Shown here: positions 52,393 to 60,010 of the stretch, piece after piece
Layout: every line of letters starts with the position of its first letter
How positions within the stretch are numbered: position 1 is the first letter of the stretch
Origin: Arthrobacter sp. EPSL27
GTDB taxonomy: Bacteria; Actinomycetota; Actinomycetes; Actinomycetales; Micrococcaceae
Assembly: GCF_001512305.1 (NCBI RefSeq)
Contig: NZ_LNUT01000003.1
Span: 553,374-617,373, forward strand
Direction of reading: 5' to 3'
Length of the DNA: 64,000 nucleotides
Notes under the pieces: model-generated
Database searches by the model: none
Seen by the model: the letters and a program-made list of their open reading frames with translations, nothing else
Told to the model about the DNA's origin: nothing
Made by a program: the position numbers and the translations under genes

Positions 52393-53220
52393 TCAGACGC
52401 CCAGGAAGCTGATGGCCCCCTGCTTGAAGGCCCGGCTGGTGATGGCGTTGGTGTGGTTCCGGCCCGGCAGGACCAGCTGTTCCACCATCGCCCCGGACTT
52501 CGCGCCCAGTGCGGCAAGGTCCGGCATGGAAGCGGCCCGCTCGTCCTTTTCGCCGGCCACCAGGAGCATCGGCATGTGCGGCACGGCCTCGGCCGGATCG
52601 AACGGCTCGCCTTTAATGGCCTCCACGAGGGAGAGCAGCGAGAAGATGTTGTTGCTGGGCAGCATCTGGGCCAGCTTCAGCAGCCCGGCGGTGGACGCAT
52701 CCGTGATCGGGGTGCCGTCGGCCAGGTAGCGCTGGGCGGCCACAAGATCGAAGTCGGCCAGCGGGTCGGCCACGTTGGGCCCGCCCAGCACCATCCGGTG
52801 CACCAGCTCATGCTGGGTGGCGCCGAACTCCCAGGCGAGCCGCGAACCCAGCGAGTAGCCAATCAGGTCCAGCCCGCTGGAAGGGTCGCCGTCGCGCAGC
52901 GGGCGAACGCCGGCGTCGAACGCGATCTGGAGCAAATCCGCGCGGATCCTGCTGGGGGAGTAGGAATCCATGTCCTCCGGGGCGCCGCTGCGCCCGTGGC
53001 CGGGCAGGTCCACCGTGATGACACGGCGGCCGGCCTCCAGGAGGGCGGTGATCCAGCCGGTGTCCTCCCAGTTGAGCTTCGCGGAGGAGGAGAAGCCGTG
53101 CAGGAGCAGCACCGGGCGCAGCCCGGAGTCGGACTCCGGCTCATGCACGCCGACGTACAGCTGCGGATCGGTGCCCTCGACGGTGTGCGTATGCGGTTGG
53201 CCGGTGTGTCTGCCGCTCAT
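52393..53220 (-). CDS. Alpha/beta hydrolase of the 2-oxoacid dehydrogenase operon
   Basis: 275 residues from ATG 53220. The fold is clear: VLLLHGFSSSAK (oxyanion region), TVDLPGHGRSG, nucleophile elbow LIGYSLGSR near residue 128, MPMLLVAGEKDERA for the acid, and a C-terminal PGRNHTNAI for the His. It lies 4 bp after the lipoyl-domain gene as the last gene of the E1 operon. Acetoin dehydrogenase AcoC proteins fuse a lipoyl domain to this kind of hydrolase in place of the usual acyltransferase core; here the two halves are separate genes. A thioesterase or acyl-transfer role is inferred. In-frame starts at 53238 and 53232 overlap the lipoyl gene. Confidence 0.82.
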   Translation of the reverse strand: MSGRHTGQPHTHTVEGTDPQLYVGVHEPESDSGLRPVLLLHGFSSSAKLNWEDTGWITALLEAGRRVITVDLPGHGRSGAPEDMDSYSPSRIRADLLQIAFDAGVRPLRDGDPSSGLDLIGYSLGSRLAWEFGATQHELVHRMVLGGPNVADPLADFDLVAAQRYLADGTPITDASTAGLLKLAQMLPSNNIFSLLSLVEAIKGEPFDPAEAVPHMPMLLVAGEKDERAASMPDLAALGAKSGAMVEQLVLPGRNHTNAITSRAFKQGAISFLGV

Positions 53221-53224
53221 GGTG

Positions 53225-53554
53225 TCAGTCCTCATCAAGTACGGCGCTCAGGCGGACCCGGCGCTTCGGTGCCTCTTCCTTCGGGACCGTGCCCACGATG
53301 CCGGCGGTGTTGTCCGGCACCTCAAGCACAATCAGGGGCTCGCCGACGTTGATCTTGTCACCGGGCCCGCCGTGGATACGCACCACCTTACCTGCCTGCG
53401 GGCTGGGCAATTCAACCGCGGATTTGGTGGTTTCCACCTCCACCAGAGGCTGGTTCCGCTCCACCTGGTCGCCCGGGGCCACAAGCCATTCCAGCACGGT
53501 GGCCTCGATCAGGCCTTCGCCGAGGTCGGGGAGGGGAAAGGAAATTTCAGCCAC
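53225..53554 (-). CDS. Stand-alone lipoyl-domain protein (truncated E2-like)
   Basis: 109 residues from GTG 53554: a single biotinyl/lipoyl domain (FPLPDLGEGLIEATVLEW, then VEVETTKSAVELPSP with the lipoylated Lys44) and a tail of about 30 residues ending RLSAVLDED. In a normal E2 the lipoyl domain is followed by an E1/E3-binding domain and a 230-residue acyltransferase core; both are missing and the following frame holds an alpha/beta hydrolase instead. It overlaps E1-beta by 8 nt behind a GGAG site. It would accept the acyl group from the E1 enzyme. Confidence 0.88.
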   Translation of the reverse strand: MAEISFPLPDLGEGLIEATVLEWLVAPGDQVERNQPLVEVETTKSAVELPSPQAGKVVRIHGGPGDKINVGEPLIVLEVPDNTAGIVGTVPKEEAPKRRVRLSAVLDED

Positions 53555-54608
53555 GTTTGTACTCCAATACTCGCTGGATGCCGAAGAGGATCCGGTCAAT
53601 GTTCGGGATGTATTCGTCCTCGAGGTCGCCTGACGGGTAGGGGACGTCGAATCCGGTCACCCGCTCCACCGGGGCCTTGAGCGTGTCGAAGCAGGACTGC
53701 GTGATCAGCTGGGCCACCTCGGCGCCCAGCCCTGAGGTCAGCGGTGCCTCGTGGACGACGACGGCGCGGCGCGTCTTGCGCACGGAGGCGGCCAGGGCTT
53801 CGGCGTCGATCGGCTTGAGCCAGCGCAGGTCCAGGACCTCGATGTCGATTCCGTCCTCGGCCGCGAGACCGGCCACCTGGAGGCACCGGGCCACCATGGC
53901 GCCCCAGGCGACCAGGGTGAGGTGCCGGCCCTCGCGCTGAACCTTCGCCCCGGTGGGGGAGGCGCCGTCGTCGTTCGCATCGCAGTGCGCGAGGTCGACG
54001 TCGTCCTTTTGCCAGTATCGGGACTTCGGTTCCATGAAGATCACCGGGTCCGGCCGCGTGGCGGCGTACTTGAGCAGGTGGTAGGCCTCGTGCGGGTTCG
54101 ACGGCGAGACCACTTTGAGCCCGGGCACGTGCGCGAAGAGGGCCTCGAGGCTTTCGCCGTGGTGTTCGGGGGCGCGGATGCCGCCGAAGCTGGGAACGCG
54201 CAGGGTGATGGGCATCGGCATGGTGCCCCGGCTGCGGTAGTTCATCCGGGCCATCTGGCAGACGATCTGGTTGACGGCCGGGTAGGCGAAGCCGTCGAAC
54301 TGGACCTCGGGGATGGGATGGAATCCGGCCATCGCCAGGCCCACGGACATGCCCAGGATTCCGGACTCCGCCAGCGGCGTGTCGAAGACACGCTGGGCCC
54401 CGTGCTTGGCCTGGAGGCCGTCGGTGATGCGGAAGACGCCGCCGAGCCGTCCGCAGTCCTCGCCGAAGATCAGGGTCCTGGGGTTCTCGGCGAGCACCTC
54501 GTCGAGCGCCCGGTTGAGGGCCTGCTGCATGGACATCACGGTGGTGGAGGCGGGGGTGGCTGCGCTCGTGCTTGCAGCCGCGCCGCCTTCAAGGGTCGAG
54601 TTAGACAT
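53547..54608 (-). CDS. 2-oxoacid dehydrogenase E1 component, beta subunit
   Basis: Partners E1-alpha in thiamine-diphosphate-dependent decarboxylation of a 2-oxoacid. 353 residues from ATG 54608, with an Ala/Ser/Thr-rich lead of about 25. Typical segments: LNRALDEVLAENPRTLIFGEDCG, FRITDGLQAKHG, FDTPLAESGILGMSVGLAMAG, EVQFDGFAYPAVNQIV, FGGIRAPEHHGESLEA and VVVHEAPLTSGLGAEVA. It overlaps E1-alpha by 8 nt and the lipoyl gene by 8 nt. Branched-chain 2-oxoacid, pyruvate and acetoin dehydrogenases share these features. Confidence 0.93.
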   Translation of the reverse strand: MSNSTLEGGAAASTSAATPASTTVMSMQQALNRALDEVLAENPRTLIFGEDCGRLGGVFRITDGLQAKHGAQRVFDTPLAESGILGMSVGLAMAGFHPIPEVQFDGFAYPAVNQIVCQMARMNYRSRGTMPMPITLRVPSFGGIRAPEHHGESLEALFAHVPGLKVVSPSNPHEAYHLLKYAATRPDPVIFMEPKSRYWQKDDVDLAHCDANDDGASPTGAKVQREGRHLTLVAWGAMVARCLQVAGLAAEDGIDIEVLDLRWLKPIDAEALAASVRKTRRAVVVHEAPLTSGLGAEVAQLITQSCFDTLKAPVERVTGFDVPYPSGDLEDEYIPNIDRILFGIQRVLEYKRG

Positions 54609-55653
54609 GTTCGGACTCCTCACGCCAGTTGGCGGCCTGGGCCTGCAGGGCAGGGGTGGTTTCCTGGAACACCAGGTCGAACATTTCGGTGCCCGGGCGC
54701 GGGCCCAGGGCCTGGATGCCCGCACGGATCTGCTCCTCTTCGGCCTTCGCCGCGGCGAGGGCCTCGGCGAAGAAGGCGTCGTCGGCGATCCCGTCGGCGA
54801 GAAGCCGCTGCCGGAAGCGCTCCAGCGGGTCCGCGCCGGCGGCGTCGCGCTCCTCGTCGAGGGACCGGTAGCGCCCGGGGTCGTCGGAGGTCGAGTGCGG
54901 GCCGCGGCGGTACGTCATGGCCTCGATCAGCACGGGGCCGTTCCCTGCCCGGGCGTGCGCGAAGGCGCGGCGGGTGGCCTCGACGACGGCGACGACGTCA
55001 TCGCCGTCGATCTGCAGCGCCGGCACGCCGTAGCCGGCGGCGCGGGCGGCGACGGAGCCGCCGGCCACCTGGCGCTCGGTGGGGACCGAGATGGCCCAGC
55101 CGTTGTTCTGCACAAAGAACACCACGGGGGCCTTCAGGACGGCGGCAAAGTTCAGGGCCTCGTGGACATCGCCCTGGGAGGATGCGCCGTCGCCGAAGTA
55201 CGTCAGCGCAACACCGGGCGGGGCGGTTGTGCCGGCGGCCGCGGAGAGGGTCTGGCCGTGGGCCCAGCCGACCGCGTGGAGCACGGAGCCGGCCACCACG
55301 GCCTGGATCGGGGCGAGCCGGGACTCCAGGGGGTCGTAGAGGCCGCCGTGCCAGGTGGCCTTGTGGGTGGACATGTAGGCCACCATGTCCACGCCCATGG
55401 TGCGGGCGACGCCCATCTCCCGGTAGGTCGGAAAAACGAAGTCCCGGGTGGTGTCGACGGCGTAGCCGCTGCCCACCTGCGCCGCCTCCTGGCCGAGCTC
55501 GGGGGCATAGCCGGGAATGATGCCCTGGCGCTGCCAGGCGATGGCCGAGGTGTCGAGGTGGCGGACCGCCACCATCAGCGAATAGAGCTCGCGGAGCTGG
55601 GCAGGGGTCAACGGTTCGGCGGCTTCGCCGGACGCCGCGGGAAGTGTATCCAT
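54601..55653 (-). CDS. 2-oxoacid dehydrogenase E1 component, alpha subunit
   Basis: 350 residues from ATG 55653. Thiamine-diphosphate motif GDGASSQGDVHEALNFAAVLKAPVVFFVQNN (positions about 190-220) is complete, and YRRGPHSTSDDPGRYR matches the loop of branched-chain 2-oxoacid dehydrogenase E1-alpha better than that of acetoin dehydrogenase. The N-terminal AWQRQGIIPGYAPELGQEAA segment is also of that type. TAGGGT seven bases before the ATG gives a leaderless promoter and rules out the longer start at 55689. First gene of a four-gene operon. Confidence 0.93.
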   Translation of the reverse strand: MDTLPAASGEAAEPLTPAQLRELYSLMVAVRHLDTSAIAWQRQGIIPGYAPELGQEAAQVGSGYAVDTTRDFVFPTYREMGVARTMGVDMVAYMSTHKATWHGGLYDPLESRLAPIQAVVAGSVLHAVGWAHGQTLSAAAGTTAPPGVALTYFGDGASSQGDVHEALNFAAVLKAPVVFFVQNNGWAISVPTERQVAGGSVAARAAGYGVPALQIDGDDVVAVVEATRRAFAHARAGNGPVLIEAMTYRRGPHSTSDDPGRYRSLDEERDAAGADPLERFRQRLLADGIADDAFFAEALAAAKAEEEQIRAGIQALGPRPGTEMFDLVFQETTPALQAQAANWREESEHV

Positions 55654-55660
55654 GGCTGTG

Positions 55661-55666
55661 ACCCTA
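55661..55666 (-). promoter_or_regulatory. -10 hexamer of leaderless E1-alpha operon
   Basis: TAGGGT on the minus strand, seven bases before the ATG at 55653. Confidence 0.5.
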
Positions 55667-55802
55667 GTCACAGGGACATCGGCGGGCAATCAGCCCGCGG
55701 ATCGCTGACCAGACTGCACAAGTGCGCGGGCAATAGCAGCCGGACGCCTGGCAAGTTGTACATCAAGGTGGACATATGAACGCAGGCTGCCGGTTGTGCC
55801 GG

Positions 55803-55852
55803 GCACGCGGCAGGGGCCGTCCCGGATGTCCGGAACGGCCCCTGCCGCGTGC
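55803..55852 (-). terminator. Terminator after the amino-acid permease gene
   Basis: An 18-bp outer stem (55803-55820 and 55835-55852) enclosing an inner CCGGA/TCCGG stem, 11 bp after the permease stop. Confidence 0.75.
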
Positions 55853-55862
55853 TTTTGACGGG

Positions 55863-57248
55863 TTACTTGGCCGGGGTGGCCGTGCGCTTGCGGGTCACCC
55901 GCGCACCGATCCAGCAGGCAGCGGCGATGCCGGCCACCAGGGCCATGGTGCTGAAGAGCTGTTTGCTGCTGTCGGGGCTGCTGAACCCGACGGCGAAGAT
56001 CAGGCCCAGGAGGACCAGCCCGAAGATGGTCAGTCCCGGGAATCCCTTCATCCGCAGGGGGAGCTCGGTGCCCGCACGGTCCGCGCGGCGGCGGAGGATC
56101 AGCTGGGACACCAGGGCCGAACCCCAGACCAGGAGGCAGGTGGAGCCCACCAGCTGGAACAGGGCCGGCAGGATCTGCTCCGGGAACAGCAGCTCCAGGA
56201 CTGCGGCCAGGAACCCGAAGGCCACGGAGACGCCGACGGCGATCACCGGCACCCTTGACTTGTTGATTTTGGCCAGGAAGCCGGGGGCCTCGCCGCGTTC
56301 GGAGAGGGAGAACACCATCCGGGATGCGCCGTAAAGGTTCGCGTTCAGTGCCGAAAGGAGCGCGACGACGGCCACCAGCGTGATGGCGGCGCCGGCGCCG
56401 GGGATCCCCGCGACATCCAGCACGCCGGCGAAGGGGGAGGCGAGGGACTCGGAGGTGTAGGGCAGGACGGCGGCGATCACAAAGACCGAGCCGATGTAGA
56501 ACACCAGGATCCGCCAGACGACGGTGCGGATCGCGTGGCCCACGCTGCGCTGCGGGTTTTCGGTTTCGGCCGCGGCCACGCTGACAATTTCGGTGCCGCC
56601 GAAAGCGAAGATCACCACGAAGAGCGCGGTGGCGATGCCGCCCAGACCCGCCGGGGCGAAGTCGGCGGTTAAGTTGCTGAGGCCGGGGGACTCGACGTCA
56701 GGCAGCCAGCCCAGCAGCAGTGCCGTGCCGATACCCAGGAACACCAGGATCGCCGCCACCTTGAGGATGGCGAACCAGAATTCGAACTCGCCGAAGTTCT
56801 TGACACCGGCGAGGTTGATCGCCGTAAAGACGGCCATGAAAATCAGGGACAGTGCCCAGACCGGGATGACGGGCCACACCGTGTAGAGGAGGGCGGCGGC
56901 GCCGAGGGCCTCGGCGGCGATGACCACCACCAGCTGGAGCCACCAGAGCCAGCCCACGGTGGCCCCCGCGGTCCTGCCCATGGCCTTTGCGGCGTAGACG
57001 GAGAACGCGCCGCTGTTGGGGTTGGCGGCCGCCATCTCGCCCAGGGCCCACATCACGATGATGATCAGGGTGCCCGCGACCAGGTAGGAGACCAGGACGG
57101 CGGGACCGGCGGCCTGGACCCCGGCCCCCGAGCCCAGGAACAGGCCGGCGCCGATCGCGCTGCCCAATCCCATCATGGTCAGCTGGCGCGGCTTCATGCT
57201 GTGGCCCAGTTTCGGGCCGGGGCGCTCCGCGGTGGACTTCATTGTCAT
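55863..57248 (-). CDS. APC-family amino-acid permease
   Basis: 461 residues with twelve helices. Family landmarks: RQLTMMGLGSAIGAGLFLGSG at helix 1, GEMAAANPNSGAFSVYAAKAMG, and FAFGGTEIVSVAAAETENP on helix 6. This is the GABA/aromatic amino-acid (AnsP/GabP/AroP) branch of the AAT family. The start could be either Met1 or Met3; an AGAAGG site is upstream. It is divergent from an Lrp/AsnC regulator gene across 175 bp, so amino-acid-responsive control is expected. Substrate unknown; the neighbouring oxoacid dehydrogenase points to branched-chain or related amino acids. Confidence 0.93.
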   Translation of the reverse strand: MTMKSTAERPGPKLGHSMKPRQLTMMGLGSAIGAGLFLGSGAGVQAAGPAVLVSYLVAGTLIIIVMWALGEMAAANPNSGAFSVYAAKAMGRTAGATVGWLWWLQLVVVIAAEALGAAALLYTVWPVIPVWALSLIFMAVFTAINLAGVKNFGEFEFWFAILKVAAILVFLGIGTALLLGWLPDVESPGLSNLTADFAPAGLGGIATALFVVIFAFGGTEIVSVAAAETENPQRSVGHAIRTVVWRILVFYIGSVFVIAAVLPYTSESLASPFAGVLDVAGIPGAGAAITLVAVVALLSALNANLYGASRMVFSLSERGEAPGFLAKINKSRVPVIAVGVSVAFGFLAAVLELLFPEQILPALFQLVGSTCLLVWGSALVSQLILRRRADRAGTELPLRMKGFPGLTIFGLVLLGLIFAVGFSSPDSSKQLFSTMALVAGIAAACWIGARVTRKRTATPAK

Positions 57249-57423
57249 GCTGGCGAACCTTCTTGTGGAGGGGTGTCTGGGTCCTTATGGGACCTATTGA
57301 ATTTACCGCCACCGGGCGGGGTCTCCCAGCAGGAGGCCGTGAGAGCATGGTGACAGTTTGTAAGCCCAGGTACGGGTCGCCAGGGCGATCTGCCCCCAGA
57401 AGCCACTGTTGAAGGAATGTTTG

Positions 57424-57894
57424 ATGGATGTTGATGCTCTGGATGCGAAGATTGTCCGATTCTTCACGGATTTCCCCCGGTCCTCGGTGCTGGAGGCCTC
57501 CCGCGTCCTCAAGGTGGCCCGCGCCACCGTGCAGTCGCGGCTGGACCGCATGCAGGACAGCGGCGTGATCGGGTCCTGGGTGCCGCAGCCGGACCCTGCC
57601 CACTTCGGTTTTCCCGTGGTGGCCTTCTGTTCCCTCACCATCAACCAGGACCTGGGGCATGACGCCGTGGTCGAGGCCCTCGCGGCGATACCCGAACTGA
57701 TTGAGATCCACACCGTCTCCGGCAGTTCGGACCTCATGGCCCGCATCGCGGCCCGTTCCAACCCGGACCTGCAACGTGTGCTCGATGCCATGATCGCCAC
57801 CCGGACGGTCCTCCGCTCGTCGTCCGTGATTGTCCTCAACACCCACTTCCAAGGCCGCACCCTGCCCCTGCTGGAAGCCGCCGCCGAGCTGTGA
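57424..57894 (+). CDS. Lrp/AsnC family transcriptional regulator
   Basis: 156 residues. Winged helix-turn-helix (LDAKIVRFFTDFPRSSVLEA, RVLKVARATVQSRLDRMQDSGVI) and a C-terminal RAM/AsnC effector domain (FCSLTINQDLGHDAVVEALAA, TVSGSSDLMARIA). It forms octamers or tetramers that sense amino acids in the family. ATG 57424 is set by GAAGGA at 57411-57416; TTG 57409 is rejected. Divergence from the permease and nearness to the E1 operon recall Lrp-type BkdR control of branched-chain 2-oxoacid dehydrogenase. Confidence 0.92.
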   Translation: MDVDALDAKIVRFFTDFPRSSVLEASRVLKVARATVQSRLDRMQDSGVIGSWVPQPDPAHFGFPVVAFCSLTINQDLGHDAVVEALAAIPELIEIHTVSGSSDLMARIAARSNPDLQRVLDAMIATRTVLRSSSVIVLNTHFQGRTLPLLEAAAEL

Positions 57895-57934
57895 GCTGAA
57901 ACATTTTGTGCCCGGGGAGCAAAGTCGTAGAATT

Positions 57935-57959
57935 AGTTCTAGTCAATTTGACTATAACT
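57935..57959 (+). promoter_or_regulatory. Candidate NrtR operator, 25-bp palindrome
   Basis: AGTTcTAGTC-AATTT-GACTAtAACT: a 10-bp inverted repeat with one mismatch around AATTT, 45 bp before the nrtR-like start. TTGTGC (57906-57911), 16 nt, TAGAAT (57928-57933) form a plausible promoter just upstream, so a bound repressor would block initiation of the nad operon. The site resembles NrtR-type palindromes. Confidence 0.65.
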
Positions 57960-58004
57960 GAACCGGCAGTCGCTCCGGGGCCTCAGAAGGCGGGGTGACC
58001 CACC

Positions 58005-58715
58005 GTGTACACAACAGGAGCCAACGTCTCCGAGCGCCAGCTCGCACCGCCGTCGTTGGCGATCTCAACGGTGATCTTCGTGCTCCGCCCCAGTGAGCGT
58101 TCCGGACGCCCCACCCTCTGGATCCCGCTGGTGCGCCGGATCCGCGAACCGTTCAAGGGGCTCTGGGCACTGCCCGGCGGCCCGCTGACCCACTCGGAGT
58201 CCCTGCAGGACGCCGCCTCGCGGAACCTGCGGGAGACCACCGGCCTGGCGCCCAGCTACCTCGAGCAGCTCTACGCGTTCGGCGGGCTGCACCGCTCACC
58301 CACCCAGCGCGTTGTCTCGATTGTCTACTGGGCGCTGGTGCAGCCCACCGAGGCGGCGCTCGCGGACGAATCCGAAAACGTCAAGTGGTTCCGCGCCGAC
58401 CGGCTGGGGGAGCTGGCCTTCGACCACAACGCGATCATCGACTACGCGCTCTGGCGCCTGCGCAACAAGATGGCATACGGCTCCATCGCCTACCACCTGC
58501 TGGGCGAATACTTCACGCTGGCCCAGGTCCGGGAGGTCTATGAGGCCGTCCTGGACCGCGAACTTGACCCGGCCAATTTCCGCCGGCAGGTCAAAGCCAC
58601 GCCGGAGATCGAAGAAACCGACCAGTACCTCCAGGGCGGCAAACACCGTCCGCCCCGCCTTTACCGCTTCACCGGCCGCCCAGGCCTTGACCCAGACAAC
58701 AGGAGCACACCATGA
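58005..58715 (+). CDS. nrtR: NrtR-like Nudix-fold transcriptional regulator of NAD synthesis
   Basis: 236 residues: an N-terminal Nudix-fold domain (LAISTVIFVLRPS, LWALPGGPLTHSESLQDAA) followed by a C-terminal winged-helix domain (AYHLLGEYFTLAQVREVYEAVL, FRRQVKA). The Nudix box reads SRNLRETTGL instead of REuxEExGU, with catalytic glutamates lost, as in NrtR repressors that bind ADP-ribose or NAD rather than hydrolyse it. It heads nadABC with a 4-nt overlap and has a 25-bp palindrome in front, both typical of autoregulated NrtR. GTG start; the ribosome-binding site is weak. Confidence 0.85.
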   Translation: MYTTGANVSERQLAPPSLAISTVIFVLRPSERSGRPTLWIPLVRRIREPFKGLWALPGGPLTHSESLQDAASRNLRETTGLAPSYLEQLYAFGGLHRSPTQRVVSIVYWALVQPTEAALADESENVKWFRADRLGELAFDHNAIIDYALWRLRNKMAYGSIAYHLLGEYFTLAQVREVYEAVLDRELDPANFRRQVKATPEIEETDQYLQGGKHRPPRLYRFTGRPGLDPDNRSTP

Positions 58716-60010
58716 GCAGCGTCAACACGGCCATCCAGCTGATTACGCGCGAACAGGCCGCCGGCAGCGCCGCCGCGTCCACCTGCAGCCCGGCGCTCGC
58801 CCGCGGGCCCTGGGACTACGACCTGGCCGAGGCCCTCGCCGGCAAGCCCGCCTACGGCCCCGGCGCCTCCGCGGCCGACGTCGCCCCGGCGTCCACCCCG
58901 CGGCAGGGCCAGCTCCCGGAGGAATACAAGCGCGCCAGCGACGCCGAACTCGACGCCCGGATCCGGGCGGCCAAGGCAACGCTGGGGGACCGCGCCGTCG
59001 TCCTGGGCCACTTCTACCAGCGCGACGAGGTCATCCAGTACGCCGACTTCGTGGGGGACTCCTTCCAGCTGGCCAATGCCGCGCTGACCCGCCCCGACGC
59101 CGAAGCCATCATCTTCTGCGGCGTGCACTTTATGGCCGAAACCGCGGACATCCTGTCCCGGCCGGACCAGGCCGTGATCCTGCCCAACCTCGCCGCCGGC
59201 TGCTCCATGGCGGACATGGCGGACATCGACTCGGTGACCGAGTGCTGGGAGCAGCTCGGCGAGCTGTTCGGCACGGAGCCCGACGCCGATGGCCGGGTTC
59301 CGGTCATCCCGGTCACCTACATGAACTCCTCCGCTGCGCTCAAGGGCTTCTGCGGCGAAAACGGCGGCATCGTCTGCACCTCGTCCAACGCCTCGACCGT
59401 GCTGGAGTGGGCGTTCGAGCGGGGCCAGCGCGTGCTGTTCTTCCCGGACCAGCACCTGGGCCGCAACACCGCCAAGGCGATGGGCGTGCCGCTGGAGCAG
59501 ATGCCCCTGTGGAACCCGCGCAAGGACCTCGGCGGCAACGCCGAACAGACCCTCATCGATTCCCGCGTCATCCTGTGGCACGGTTTCTGCTCGGTCCACA
59601 AGCGCTTCAACGTCGGCCAGATCGAGAAGGCCCGCGCCGAGTTCCCCGGCGTGCAGGTGATTGTGCACCCCGAATGCCCCATGGAGGTGGTGGACGCCGC
59701 CGACTCGGCCGGCTCCACGGACTTCATCAAGAAGGCCATCGCGGCCGCCACGGAACCCTCCACGTTTGCGGTCGGCACCGAGATCAACATGGTCAACCGC
59801 CTCGCCGCGGAGTATCCGCAGCACACGATTTTCTGCCTCGACCCGGTGATCTGCCCGTGCTCCACCATGTACCGCATCCACCCCGGCTACCTCGCCTGGG
59901 TCCTGGAGGCCCTGGTCCGGGGCGAGGTGGTCAACCGCATCACGGTGGCGGACGACGTCGCCGGCCCGGCGAAGGTGGCCCTCGAACGGATGCTGGCGGC
60001 GCGGCCATGA
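58712..60010 (+). CDS. nadA: Quinolinate synthase
   Basis: Condenses iminoaspartate with dihydroxyacetone phosphate to quinolinate, using a 4Fe-4S cluster. 432 residues, longer than the 350 of many NadA because of about 75 N-terminal residues. Cluster cysteines lie in LKGFCGENGG, HPECPMEV and DPVICPCSTMYR; substrate segments AVVLGHFYQRDEV and YMNSSAALK are intact. It overlaps nrtR and nadB by 4 nt each (ATGA), so the operon is tightly coupled. Confidence 0.96.
   Translation: MSSVNTAIQLITREQAAGSAAASTCSPALARGPWDYDLAEALAGKPAYGPGASAADVAPASTPRQGQLPEEYKRASDAELDARIRAAKATLGDRAVVLGHFYQRDEVIQYADFVGDSFQLANAALTRPDAEAIIFCGVHFMAETADILSRPDQAVILPNLAAGCSMADMADIDSVTECWEQLGELFGTEPDADGRVPVIPVTYMNSSAALKGFCGENGGIVCTSSNASTVLEWAFERGQRVLFFPDQHLGRNTAKAMGVPLEQMPLWNPRKDLGGNAEQTLIDSRVILWHGFCSVHKRFNVGQIEKARAEFPGVQVIVHPECPMEVVDAADSAGSTDFIKKAIAAATEPSTFAVGTEINMVNRLAAEYPQHTIFCLDPVICPCSTMYRIHPGYLAWVLEALVRGEVVNRITVADDVAGPAKVALERMLAARP

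Noticed and set aside
53547..54725. E1-beta extended to 54725
   Set aside because: The added 39 residues lie inside E1-alpha and are Arg/Pro-rich; ATG 54608 gives the 8-nt overlap seen at other junctions.
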